A stretch of DNA of 64,000 nucleotides from an uncultured Paracoccaceae bacterium (GTDB lineage: Bacteria; Pseudomonadota; Alphaproteobacteria; Rhodobacterales; Rhodobacteraceae), in assembly GCA_943787785.1 (NCBI GenBank), contig CALSNT010000017.1:1-64000 (forward strand), given 5' to 3'. How positions within the stretch are numbered: position 1 is the stretch's first letter; each line of letters opens with the position of its first letter. The notes below the pieces were generated by a model. The model ran no database searches. It was not told the origin of the DNA and saw only the letters and a list, made by a program, of their open reading frames with translations. Position numbers and translations under genes: made by a program. Of the stretch, positions 49,876-58,677 are shown piece after piece.

Positions 49876-50633
49876 ACGCGGTGCTCCGGGTTCTCGTAGT
49901 CAAATCGGCACCCGGCTTTCCAGGCGTTGCGGTCGTTGCCGTGGTTCGGAATGCCGCCTGCATCTTTCAGAATTTTGGCAAGGTGCATCAAGTTCCAGGT
50001 CATGATTGTCGTGTTGCGCTGCGTGAAGTCATTGTCAAACCCCACCCGGCTGCCATCGTCGCGCTCATCGCCGTAGGACGGACCCGGCCCCGCCTCGCCG
50101 ATCCAGCCACAGTCTGCTTGCGGCGGGATGGTGAAACCCAGATGCGATAGAGCATAGCCGATTGTCATCGCCGTATGCTTGATACCATCTTCGTTGCCGG
50201 TGATCACACAGCCGCCAACCTTGTTGTAATAGATCGACTGGCCGCGGTCGTTCAGCAACCCCGACATGCCATAGAGACGCTCGATCAACACGCGGCATAT
50301 CGAGCTTTCCTCACCCAACCAAAGCGGCGTTCCGACCACGAGGATATCGACTGCTTTCACGCGCTCCCATACGGTGGGCCAGTCGTCACTATCATAGCCA
50401 TGCTCAGTCATATCCGGATAGACGCCGGGCGGAATCGTCTGACTGGCCATGTGAACGTGTTCGACTGCGATGCCGTTCGTCTCCATAATCTCCGCAGACA
50501 CATTCAGCAGAAGTTTGGTGTGGCTTTCCTCGGGATTGCGTTTCAGTGTGGTGTTCACGAACATCGCAGACAGACCCGAGAAATCGGTCGTGTTCGCGTC
50601 ACAGAGATTCTGCTGCTTTTCATTCAGCGCCAA
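49872..50633 (-). CDS. Flavodoxin-like NAD(P)H-dependent FMN reductase family
   Basis: 253 residues. FVNTTLKRNPEESHTKLLLN, then ILVVGTPLWLGEESSICRV and CVITGNEDGIKHTAMTIGY make an FMN-binding flavodoxin fold (FMN_red type). Its C-terminal extension (DRNAWKAGCRFDYENPEHRV) is rich in aromatic and charged residues. It lies downstream of the DUF1622 gene; role unknown. Confidence 0.75.
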   Translation of the reverse strand: MALNEKQQNLCDANTTDFSGLSAMFVNTTLKRNPEESHTKLLLNVSAEIMETNGIAVEHVHMASQTIPPGVYPDMTEHGYDSDDWPTVWERVKAVDILVVGTPLWLGEESSICRVLIERLYGMSGLLNDRGQSIYYNKVGGCVITGNEDGIKHTAMTIGYALSHLGFTIPPQADCGWIGEAGPGPSYGDERDDGSRVGFDNDFTQRNTTIMTWNLMHLAKILKDAGGIPNHGNDRNAWKAGCRFDYENPEHRV

Positions 50634-50669
50634 TAAATCGGCTCCCCTGATACTGTTGTATTTGTTGTT

Positions 50670-51098
50670 TCAAAGGTGATCGTCATTTTTCAGCTCGCGG
50701 ATCTCGCGGTCCAGGAAGAAACTGATAACAGTACGGATCAGGACCAAAAGGCCCAGGAATATCAGGTCTTCGACCTTCAGCGTGGTAGCGATATGGAGCA
50801 GATCGGCGACGATGAACAATTCCAACCCCGCCAATACATAGCGGCCCAGATCAAGGCGCCCGTGATAAAGACGACTGAGGCGGGTGTCGTGAGTGCTGGC
50901 CACTTCGGCGCGCACAAAGCAACTCAAGTAGCGCGACACACCGATCAACAACACGATAATGGCAAAGACTTCGATAATCGCGGCAAGCCATTCAATAACA
51001 GGTAGAAGCGCCTCGAGCCTAGTGTGAAGAATGCCCTCTTTCGCCTCAACCTCGATCAGGGTTTCGACCACATTTTCGCTAGTGGCGTCGTTCTCCAT
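50670..51098 (-). CDS. DUF1622 membrane protein
   Basis: 142 residues with three hydrophobic helices (ALLPVIEWLAAIIEVFAIIV, GLELFIVADLLHIATTL, LIFLGLLVLIRTVISFFL). The second carries VLAGLELFIVADLLH, the usual signature of DUF1622. Its start overlaps the isovaleryl-CoA dehydrogenase stop (TGATG). Function unknown. Confidence 0.8.
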   Translation of the reverse strand: MENDATSENVVETLIEVEAKEGILHTRLEALLPVIEWLAAIIEVFAIIVLLIGVSRYLSCFVRAEVASTHDTRLSRLYHGRLDLGRYVLAGLELFIVADLLHIATTLKVEDLIFLGLLVLIRTVISFFLDREIRELKNDDHL

Positions 51099-52261
51099 CA
51101 GACCATCTTCCCCATCAACTCACGCCCGATCAGCATGCGGCGGATTTCGGACGTCCCGGCGCCGATTTCCATCAGTTTGGCGTCGCGGAACAGGCGGGCG
51201 ACCGGGGCATCGGCCAGGAATCCGGCGCCGCCCATCGCCTGTACCGCCTGATGCGAAACCTTCATCGCTTCCTCACTGGCATAGAGAACACAGGCCGCCG
51301 CGTCGGCGCGAGTCACCGTGCCGCGATCACAGGCACGCGCGACTTCGTAGGTATAAGCACGGGCTGAATTAAGGGCCGTGTACATATCGGCGATTTTGCC
51401 CTGCATCAGTTGGAAGTCTCCGATCGGTTTTCCGAATTGCCTGCGCTCGGCCAGATAGGGCATCACTTCGTCGAGGCAAGCGGCCATGATCCCAAGGCCG
51501 ATGCCACTGAGGATGACCCGTTCGTAATCGAGGCCAGACATCAGCACAGCAACGCCGCGCCCCTCCTCGCCCAGCACATTCTCAAATGGGACTTCCACAT
51601 CGTCAAAGATCAGCTCCGCCGTGTTCGACCCACGCATCCCCAGCTTGTCGAAATGCGGGCTGGTGGTGAACCCGGTCATGGATTTCTCGATCAGGAACGC
51701 GGTGATGCCTTTGGAGCCAGCCTCCGGATCGGTTTTCGCATAAACCACCAGAGTTGAAGCGTCTGGGCCGTTAGTGATCCAGTATTTACTGCCGTTCAGC
51801 CGATAATGATCGTTGCGCTTTTCGGCGTTGAGCTTCATCGACACTACGTCACTGCCGGCCCCCGCCTCGGACATCGCAAGCGCGCCGACATGGGTGCCGC
51901 TCACCAGCCCCGGCAGGTATTTGTCCTTCTGCGCGTCGGTTCCGTTCAGGTTGATCTGATTGACGCAGAGGTTCGAATGCGCCCCGTAAGACAAGCTGAC
52001 CGAGGCAGACGCGCGCGCCACCTCTTCAACGGCGACGACATGGGCGAGGTATCCCATGTCCGCGCCGCCGTAGGCCTCCGGGACAGTGATCCCAAGCAGG
52101 CCGAGGTCGCCCATTTCGGTCCAAAGCTGCGACGGGAAAGTGTTGTCGGCGTCGACCTTCGCGGCCATCGGCTTCAGGCGCTCCTGCGCCCAACGGTGGG
52201 TCATGTCACGCAGGGCTGCGATGTCGTCGCCGAGGTCGAATGTCATGGAATGTTTGAACAT
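51098..52261 (-). CDS. ivd: Isovaleryl-CoA dehydrogenase
   Basis: 387 residues of the acyl-CoA dehydrogenase family. SYGAHSNLCVNQI and MSEAGAGSDVVSMKLNA are typical of IVD; YWITNGPDASTLVVYAKTD is the FAD loop. The IVD-type catalytic Glu is in SGLDYERVILSGIGLG, not in the later acyl-CoA dehydrogenase position. It takes part in leucine breakdown. The liuBCD partners are not in the window. Confidence 0.88.
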   Translation of the reverse strand: MFKHSMTFDLGDDIAALRDMTHRWAQERLKPMAAKVDADNTFPSQLWTEMGDLGLLGITVPEAYGGADMGYLAHVVAVEEVARASASVSLSYGAHSNLCVNQINLNGTDAQKDKYLPGLVSGTHVGALAMSEAGAGSDVVSMKLNAEKRNDHYRLNGSKYWITNGPDASTLVVYAKTDPEAGSKGITAFLIEKSMTGFTTSPHFDKLGMRGSNTAELIFDDVEVPFENVLGEEGRGVAVLMSGLDYERVILSGIGLGIMAACLDEVMPYLAERRQFGKPIGDFQLMQGKIADMYTALNSARAYTYEVARACDRGTVTRADAAACVLYASEEAMKVSHQAVQAMGGAGFLADAPVARLFRDAKLMEIGAGTSEIRRMLIGRELMGKMV

Positions 52262-52342
52262 CGGCGGGCTCCGGTAGGGATCGGCGGATGGTCGGGTGCG
52301 TGGCGTGTGGAGGTCAACGTCGGACGTTGATTGTGGTGGGGC

Positions 52343-52363
52343 CGGCGGATATGAAATCCGCCG
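52343..52363. terminator. Hairpin between ivd and the DegT-like gene
   Basis: Perfect 8-base arms CGGCGGAT and ATCCGCCG around ATGAA. The + side continues ATTTATTG; there is no clear U-tract on the - strand. It most likely ends the leftward DegT transcript or insulates ivd. Confidence 0.5.
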
Positions 52364-52453
52364 ATTTATTGCTGTGAGCGATGGCCGAACAGTCGAGACC
52401 CCGTCTCTGGCCGCTCCAGACCTCCCCGGAATACTCTCGAACCAATGATGGGA

Positions 52454-53650
52454 TCAGTTGGGAGCGTTCTTTTGAACTTCGTCTGCGATGATGCGCGCGA
52501 TCAGGCGCGCGTCTTCGGTGGTGAAGGTCAGGGGCAAGCGCATGTCGATGAGGCCAGACAGGATCGCCTCGGTTTTGGGCAAGGGTTCGGGGTTTGCATA
52601 GTGCCAGTGACTGTGGCGCGAAGTGAAACCAACGGGCGTATCCGCGCCGAACCATTTCAACGCGACACCGCGTTTGGCGCAGGCGGCGATCAGCTCTTCG
52701 ATGGTGGCGGGCGGCCAGTCGGGTAGCCGCCATTGGATCGACGAGGCGACGTAGCCTTCGCGCGGATCGCGGCGGATCAGGGTGAGGTGGTTGAGACCGC
52801 GCAATCCGTCCTCGACCGCGGCGTAGAGGGCATTCCAGGCAGCACGGCGCGCGGGCAGCATCGGGATTTGCGGGCGCAGGATCGTGGCGCGCAGGTGGTC
52901 CATGCGGGCGGACATGTTTGGCGTATCATAGCGCAGAGCCTCGAAGGTGTCGGGACCGGGCGCCGTGCCGTTGTGGGCATAGAGCATGTAACTGCCTGAC
53001 ATCAGGATGGCTTTAGCGGCTAGGTCGGCATCGTCGGTGGTCAGCACCCCCCCCTCGCCCGAGTTGATGTGCTTGTAGGTTTGCGTCGAATAACAGGCCA
53101 TCGCGCCGTGGCGGCCAGAGGGGGTGCCGTTCCAGTCAGCCCCCATCGTATGGGCGCAGTCCTCGATCACTGTGACTCCGCGTGCGCCGCAGATCGCCAT
53201 CAGCGCGTCCATGTCGGCGATGTGGCCGCGCATATGCGAGAGTAGCAGGTGGCGGGCGCGCGAAGTCTCGATCTTCGTTGTGAGGTCGTCGAGGTCGATG
53301 GTCAGCGCCTCGGTGGTACCGACAAAAACTGGCATGCCACCGACGGCTGCGATGGCGCCGGGAACAGGGGCCAGCGTGAAGGCGTTGGTCAGGACAGGCG
53401 TACCGTGGACAACGCCAGTGGCGCGCAGGGCAATCGCCATTGCCTGCCCGCCCGACGCCACGGCCACACAGTGTGCCGCCCCGGTGAAGGTGGCGAATTC
53501 GGTTTCCAGCAGTGCAGCTTCACCGACTTCGCCTTCGACCAGATTATAGCGATGCAGGCGGCCAGAACGCATGACAGCGTTGGCAGCCTCGATCGAGGCG
53601 TCGGGCAGCGGTTCCTGCTGGGTGAAGCTGCCAGTGAAAATCTCGGTCAT
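52454..53650 (-). CDS. DegT/DnrJ/EryC1/StrS-type aminotransferase
   Basis: 398 residues from MTEIFTGSFTQQEPLPD. The PLP Lys is in CYSTQTYKHINSGEGGVLTTDD, and the ring-binding Asp in VIEDCAHTMGADWNG. Family members aminate keto-sugars or act on related substrates. No sugar biosynthesis genes are adjacent. It diverges from the MmgE/PrpD gene, sharing a 109-base promoter region. Confidence 0.85.
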   Translation of the reverse strand: MTEIFTGSFTQQEPLPDASIEAANAVMRSGRLHRYNLVEGEVGEAALLETEFATFTGAAHCVAVASGGQAMAIALRATGVVHGTPVLTNAFTLAPVPGAIAAVGGMPVFVGTTEALTIDLDDLTTKIETSRARHLLLSHMRGHIADMDALMAICGARGVTVIEDCAHTMGADWNGTPSGRHGAMACYSTQTYKHINSGEGGVLTTDDADLAAKAILMSGSYMLYAHNGTAPGPDTFEALRYDTPNMSARMDHLRATILRPQIPMLPARRAAWNALYAAVEDGLRGLNHLTLIRRDPREGYVASSIQWRLPDWPPATIEELIAACAKRGVALKWFGADTPVGFTSRHSHWHYANPEPLPKTEAILSGLIDMRLPLTFTTEDARLIARIIADEVQKNAPN

Positions 53651-53759
53651 GATGCGCCTCCTGTTCAAACCAGCAATGCGCGGCGCGGGTGTCGCGTTCA
53701 AGCGAATTTGGCGTCGCAGCGGGCTTGCCGGAGCGCGGGCAGGCAGTCAGGCTGATCTC

Positions 53760-55061
53760 ATGAGTAATCCGTTTGATTTTACTGCATCGCTTAAACTGAC
53801 CGATCTGCCGTCTGAGGTGCGGCACCAACTGGATCGCTGCCTGCTCGACCTGGTCGGAGTCGGGATTGGCGGGGCGACGACGCCACTGTCAGCGATCATC
53901 CGCGACCATGCGGTGGCGCAATTTGGCGGCTCTCAGGCGCTGTGGTTCGATGGGCGAAAGGCGAGTGCTGCGGGAATCGCTCTGGCAGCGGGCATGACCA
54001 TCGACGCGCTGGACGGGCACGACGGGTACAATCCGGCCAAGGGCCACGTGGGGTGTGGGCTTGTGCCAGGATTGACGGCCTTGGCGGTGGAGGGTGGCGC
54101 GTCGGGGGCGGAGTTTCTTTCAGCCGTGGCGGCTGGGTATGAACTTGGATCGCGGCTCGGGCCGGCACTCCACGCCAGTGTGCCGGATTACCACACCTCC
54201 GGGGCGTGGATCGCTGTGGCGGTCGCTGTTGCGGGCGCGCGGCTGCTTGGGCTGGACCCGGAACAGACCCGCCACGCCGCTGGGATCGCCGAATATCACG
54301 GGCCGCGCAGCCAGATGATGCGCTGCATTGACCATCCGACGATGCTGAAAGATGGCTCGGGTTGGGGCGCGATGGCGGGTGTTTCAGCGGTGATACTGGC
54401 GCGCGAAGGGTTCACTGGCGCGCCTGCCTTAACGGTTGAACAGGGCGATCATTGGGGTGATCTCGGCGAAAGATGGCTGATCCTGGAACAATACTTCAAG
54501 CCCTATCCGATCTGTCGTTGGGCGCAGGCTCCGGTCGAGGCGGCTTTGGTCCTGCGGTCGAAATACGACATTGCACCCGAGGCGATTGAGGCGATCAGGG
54601 TAACTTCTTTCCATGAAGCGACGCGCCTTGCCACAATAACTCCACAGACCACGGAGGAAGCACAGTATTCGACCGTTTATCCGGTGGCGGTTGCATTGGC
54701 GAAGGGTGCCGTTTCGGCGACAGACGTGTCCGGGGAAGCGCTGCGTGATCCGGTTGTTGCGCGGTTGGCCGCGCGACTGTCGATGAATGAGGACGCCTAT
54801 GCGAACGAACGATTTCCTGAACAACGCCCGGCGCGTGTGTCGATAACATTCGACGGGCGAACCGTTACGTCGGACTGGACCGAGCCCCGCTGGGATGCGA
54901 CCTGCCCACCGTCAGACGCCGAATTGGAGGCGAAGTTTCATGGGTTGGCCGATCCGGCAATCGGGGCGGCCCGGGCGAAGCGGATCAAAGCAGCGGTTGC
55001 GGGGATTGAGGCGGATGGGCTGGGTGCGTTGCATGATGAACTGGTGATGCCGATTAGGTGA
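53760..55061 (+). CDS. MmgE/PrpD family protein
   Basis: 433 residues from MSNPFDFTASLKLTDL. The MmgE/PrpD fold is marked by AAGMTIDALDGHDGYNPAKGHVG, AGIAEYHGPRSQMMRCIDHP and YFKPYPICRWAQAPVEAAL. Relatives include 2-methylcitrate dehydratase and cis-aconitate decarboxylase-type enzymes. The present substrate is unknown. Confidence 0.82.
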   Translation: MSNPFDFTASLKLTDLPSEVRHQLDRCLLDLVGVGIGGATTPLSAIIRDHAVAQFGGSQALWFDGRKASAAGIALAAGMTIDALDGHDGYNPAKGHVGCGLVPGLTALAVEGGASGAEFLSAVAAGYELGSRLGPALHASVPDYHTSGAWIAVAVAVAGARLLGLDPEQTRHAAGIAEYHGPRSQMMRCIDHPTMLKDGSGWGAMAGVSAVILAREGFTGAPALTVEQGDHWGDLGERWLILEQYFKPYPICRWAQAPVEAALVLRSKYDIAPEAIEAIRVTSFHEATRLATITPQTTEEAQYSTVYPVAVALAKGAVSATDVSGEALRDPVVARLAARLSMNEDAYANERFPEQRPARVSITFDGRTVTSDWTEPRWDATCPPSDAELEAKFHGLADPAIGAARAKRIKAAVAGIEADGLGALHDELVMPIR

Positions 55062-55371
55062 AATTATCGGTGCTGCGCTCGGCGCGGTGTGTTGATGGTT
55101 TTTGCCTGAAGCGGCCGTTTGTTTCCACGCAACACAAGCCTTGCACTTGTCAGCCCGTGGGTTGGTGGCGCGACGGCCATTCGTGCCACTTGATGGTGAG
55201 GTTCGCCCGTCAACTCACAGAGTTACGCTGCCTTCACCAGTCGCCAACCCGCCCGGGCGGGCTGGCGAGTGCACGGCGCCTTCGGCTCGATTCTGTGCGC
55301 AAAATAGCCTGTGCAAACGTCCGCCCAGGGCCAGGACTGACCAATGCGCACGACCTCGAGGCACAAACTTC
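55062..55371. repeat. Gene-free stretch with palindrome and repeat motifs
   Basis: Convergent gap between the MmgE/PrpD and ClC genes. It holds a near-perfect 26-base palindrome at 55242-55267 (centre GCCCGGGC) followed by GGCGCCTTCGGCTC at about 55278-55292. The segment TTGCACTTGTCAGCCCGTGGGTTGG lies near 55142. Related pieces recur near 58590 and 15180. No gene supported. Confidence 0.5.
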
Positions 55372-57054
55372 TCATGAATGCTCTTCAGCCGCCGTCGCCG
55401 CCAATGCGCGATTGTAAGCCCTGAGCGCGTCCACTTGAAAGAGTGCGCCCAACAACTCAGGTGCGCCTCCGTCCTCAGCCTGCACGACCACCGGCACATA
55501 GGCGTGGTTCGACACCTCAAACAGCGGCATCGCCACTTCCAGCGTTGCATCGGCGTCAACCTGCACACCCTCGGCGATCAGGTCCCAGCAAGCCTCCACC
55601 GCCTCGTCTTCTTCAACCGGGCGCATCACATGACGGGCGCTGAACATCGCCAGAAGATACGCCTGCGGCCCGGCAGCCAGATGCACTCCACGACGCTCGA
55701 TCTGCGTCAGGAAAAACGATCGGTGCACCAGCCGCGAGGCCAGCGCAGTGGACAAGCTCACTGCGACCATGACCGCAAGACCGGTCTGCCAGTCACCGGT
55801 CAATTCGAACACGATCAGCGTAGTGGAAATCGGCGCGCCCAGGACAGCGGCGGCCACAGCACCCATCCCTGCTAGTGCATAGAGGGTCTCGGACCCCGAC
55901 ACATTCGGGAACACCGCTGTAGCGATCAGCCCGAACGCGAGGCCCGTCAGCGCCCCAATCATCAGAGAGGGTGAAAAAACCCCGCCTCCCATTCGGCCCG
56001 ACATGGTGATCGCGACCGCCACCACCTTGAGTGCGGCAAAAATGATCACTTCGCGCAGCAACAGGTTGCCGGTCAGCGCGTCCGAAGTCGTCTCGTACCC
56101 GACGCCGATGATGTGCGGGAACCAGATGGCGAGGCCGCCCAGCATCGCTCCGGCGACGGCAGGGCGCAAAACGCGCGGCAGGCCGGTGCGGGTCTGCACG
56201 TGGCTGGCGAAATCATCGGCCCAGAAAATCGCACGCATCAGGATGACGGCAACCAGACCGCAAACGAGGCCCAGCAGGATGAAGGCCGGAAGCTCGACAT
56301 AGAACTGCAAGGCGCCGTCGGTTCCGAGGGTGAACTCGGTGACGTCTCCGAATGCCAGCCGACTGATAACCGTACCTGCGGCCGAAGCGATGACTATGGG
56401 CGCGAAAGCGTGGACCGCAAAGTGGCGCAGCACCACCTCGAGTGCAAAAAGCGCCCCGGCGATGGGCGCGTTGAACGACGCGCTGACGGCGGCGGCGACG
56501 GCGCAGCCCAAAAGGTCGCGCCCGGTAATCCCGTCGGCATTGATCCGGTTCGATACCCAAGTCGAGATCATCGCTCCGAGGTGTACGACCGGCCCCTCGC
56601 GTCCGGTTGATCCGCCCGAAGAAAGTGTGATGAGCGATGCAGCAGCCGATGCGAGGCCTGCTTTCGCCTCGACACGGCCATCGTGCAGGGCGGCACCCTC
56701 GATCACATCGGCGACGCCGCGCACTCGGTCATCCCCGGCGAAGCGATTCAGGATCACTCCGACGATGAGGCCGCCCGCAATCGGGATCAGCAGGATCCAA
56801 TACCAGGCAAGCGTTTCGGCGAAGGAGTGCAGGCGCGCCGTATCCTCGGTGCCGTAAAGGGTGGCTTGCAACAGGTTGATACCCTTGCGGAACAGCAGTG
56901 CGGCGAATCCGGCGGCACAGCCGATCACCAGTGCGATGACCCAGAATTGCATCTGGCTGGGGCCACGGGCGCGCAAAACGTCCCACGCACGGCGGCGCGC
57001 GGCCATCGCCTCGGTCCATTGGTCCGCCAAAAGGGTACGAGTGCGTTTGGTCAT
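55372..57054 (-). CDS. ClC-family chloride channel/transporter with C-terminal regulatory region
   Basis: 560 residues from MTKRTRTLLADQW. Family motifs are GGSTGREGPVVHLGA, GGGVFSPSLMIGA and AAAVLGAPISTTLIVFELTGDW. About ten membrane segments precede a soluble C-terminal part (ARHVMRPVEEDEAVEACWD, ATLEVAMPLFEVSNHAYVPVV) that looks like a CBS pair. It likely exchanges or conducts anions. The frame extends to 57216, but this overlaps the divergent oxidase, so I use the later start. Confidence 0.88.
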   Translation of the reverse strand: MTKRTRTLLADQWTEAMAARRRAWDVLRARGPSQMQFWVIALVIGCAAGFAALLFRKGINLLQATLYGTEDTARLHSFAETLAWYWILLIPIAGGLIVGVILNRFAGDDRVRGVADVIEGAALHDGRVEAKAGLASAAASLITLSSGGSTGREGPVVHLGAMISTWVSNRINADGITGRDLLGCAVAAAVSASFNAPIAGALFALEVVLRHFAVHAFAPIVIASAAGTVISRLAFGDVTEFTLGTDGALQFYVELPAFILLGLVCGLVAVILMRAIFWADDFASHVQTRTGLPRVLRPAVAGAMLGGLAIWFPHIIGVGYETTSDALTGNLLLREVIIFAALKVVAVAITMSGRMGGGVFSPSLMIGALTGLAFGLIATAVFPNVSGSETLYALAGMGAVAAAVLGAPISTTLIVFELTGDWQTGLAVMVAVSLSTALASRLVHRSFFLTQIERRGVHLAAGPQAYLLAMFSARHVMRPVEEDEAVEACWDLIAEGVQVDADATLEVAMPLFEVSNHAYVPVVVQAEDGGAPELLGALFQVDALRAYNRALAATAAEEHS

Positions 57055-57151
57055 CGCGTCGCTGATTGCCTCGCTTCGGGTCTTCCCCGGCTTCCCCCGG
57101 TCGCCCGACTGGCATAGGGTGCGGTCCGGCCAGAACCGAAGGACCGCTGAC

Positions 57152-58525
57152 ATGACGATTGCCGCTGCCATTGCCGAACTAAAGACCCTGTTAGGCGATG
57201 GGCTGAGTACCGCCAAGGCCGATCTGGAGATTCACGGGAAATCCGAGGTGCATTTTGCTGACGCCGCGCCCGATGCGGTTGCCTTCCCGACATCGACAGA
57301 ACAGGTGGCAGAGATCGTGAAGATCTGTGCCCGGAATGAAAGTCCAGTGGTGCCGTGGGGCACTGGGACGTCACTGGAAGGCCATTCGCTTGCAGTGCGC
57401 GGTGGCGTGACTGTGGACTTCTCACGGATGAAGAAAGTGATCGAAGTTCACCCCGAAGACCTGACGTGCCGGGTGCAACCCGGCGTGACGCGCCGGGAGT
57501 TGGAAGCGGAATTGCGCACAACGGGATTGATGTTCTCGGTCGATCCGGGGGCAGATGCGGCACTGGGGGGGATGGCCGCGACCCGTGCCTCTGGCACGAC
57601 GGCGGTACGGTACGGCACCATGCGAGACAACGTGCTGGGGCTGGAGGTGGTGATGGCTGATGGTCGGATCATCCGCACCGGAACGCGGGCGCGGAAATCC
57701 AGCGCGGGGTATGATCTGACGGCGCTGTTCGTCGGTTCGGAAGGGACGCTGGGGCTGATCACCGAACTAACGCTGAAGCTGCATGGCCGTCCCGAAGCAG
57801 TAATGGCCGCGATGACCAGTTTCCCAAGCGTTGCGGCCGCAGTCGATACGGTAATCGCGACCATTCAGGCCGGCATTCCGATGGCCCGGATCGAATTACT
57901 GGATGCACTGTCGGTGCAATCGTTTAATTCCTATGCTGGCACCAACTATCCCGAACAGCCGCATCTGATGCTGGAGTTTCATGGCTCGGAGGCATCGGTA
58001 GCCGAGAATGCTCAGAGGTTTGCCGACGTAGCCGCCGATTTCCGGGCCGGTGAGTTTCAAATAGCCAGCCGGGAAGAAGACCGCCGCGCGTTATGGCGGA
58101 TGCGCCATGACGGGTTCTATGCGCACACAGCATTGCGCCCTGGGGCGAAGGGTCTTGCCACAGATATCTGCGTCCCGATTTCACGCCTGGCCGAGGCCGT
58201 GGCAGAAACGCAGGACGATCTGGCCAAGGCCCCATTTCCCGGACCGATCCTGGGCCATGTTGGTGATGGCAATTTCCATGCGACCCTTCTGGTGGACGTA
58301 GACAACCCGGAAGAAGTGGCCGCCGCCAAAGAAATTGGCGCGCGGCTGGCGGAACGGGCCTTACGGCTGGGCGGAACCGTCACGGGCGAGCACGGCGTGG
58401 GTTTCGGCAAGATGGCCTATATGGCGGAAGAGCATGGAGACGCCTGGGGCGTCATGGGCGAGATCAAAAAGGCGCTCGATCCGGGAAATATCCTGAATCC
58501 GGGGAAGGTTGTTCGGGTAAATTGA
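57152..58525 (+). CDS. FAD-binding oxidase/dehydrogenase, GlcD/D-lactate type
   Basis: 457 residues from MTIAAAIAELKTLLGDG. PVVPWGTGTSLEGHSLAVRGG and DPGADAALGGMAATRASGTTAVRYG are the PCMH FAD-binding part, and GHVGDGNFHATLL and GGTVTGEHGVGFGKM the C-terminal FAD-linked domain. The protein oxidises a 2-hydroxy acid such as D-lactate or glycolate. The 97 bases between it and the ClC gene should hold divergent promoters. Confidence 0.88.
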   Translation: MTIAAAIAELKTLLGDGLSTAKADLEIHGKSEVHFADAAPDAVAFPTSTEQVAEIVKICARNESPVVPWGTGTSLEGHSLAVRGGVTVDFSRMKKVIEVHPEDLTCRVQPGVTRRELEAELRTTGLMFSVDPGADAALGGMAATRASGTTAVRYGTMRDNVLGLEVVMADGRIIRTGTRARKSSAGYDLTALFVGSEGTLGLITELTLKLHGRPEAVMAAMTSFPSVAAAVDTVIATIQAGIPMARIELLDALSVQSFNSYAGTNYPEQPHLMLEFHGSEASVAENAQRFADVAADFRAGEFQIASREEDRRALWRMRHDGFYAHTALRPGAKGLATDICVPISRLAEAVAETQDDLAKAPFPGPILGHVGDGNFHATLLVDVDNPEEVAAAKEIGARLAERALRLGGTVTGEHGVGFGKMAYMAEEHGDAWGVMGEIKKALDPGNILNPGKVVRVN

Positions 58526-58677
58526 GGCTGTGGATAAGCTTGGTTGATGTCGACTGAAACAAACAAGGCTTGTTCAAAGTGCCAACCCACGGGAGGCGCA
58601 GACACTCGCCAGGCGCCTTCGGCTTGCTTCCGGGCCGGATTATGAATGAAACAACCGCCCGCTCTCCGGTGCCCACG
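58526..58677. repeat. Convergent gap with a repeat-like hairpin
   Basis: Contains CCAACCCACGGG near 58584 and a GGCGCCTTCGGCTT motif near 58610, both resembling the repeats at 55142-55292. No gene seen. Confidence 0.4.
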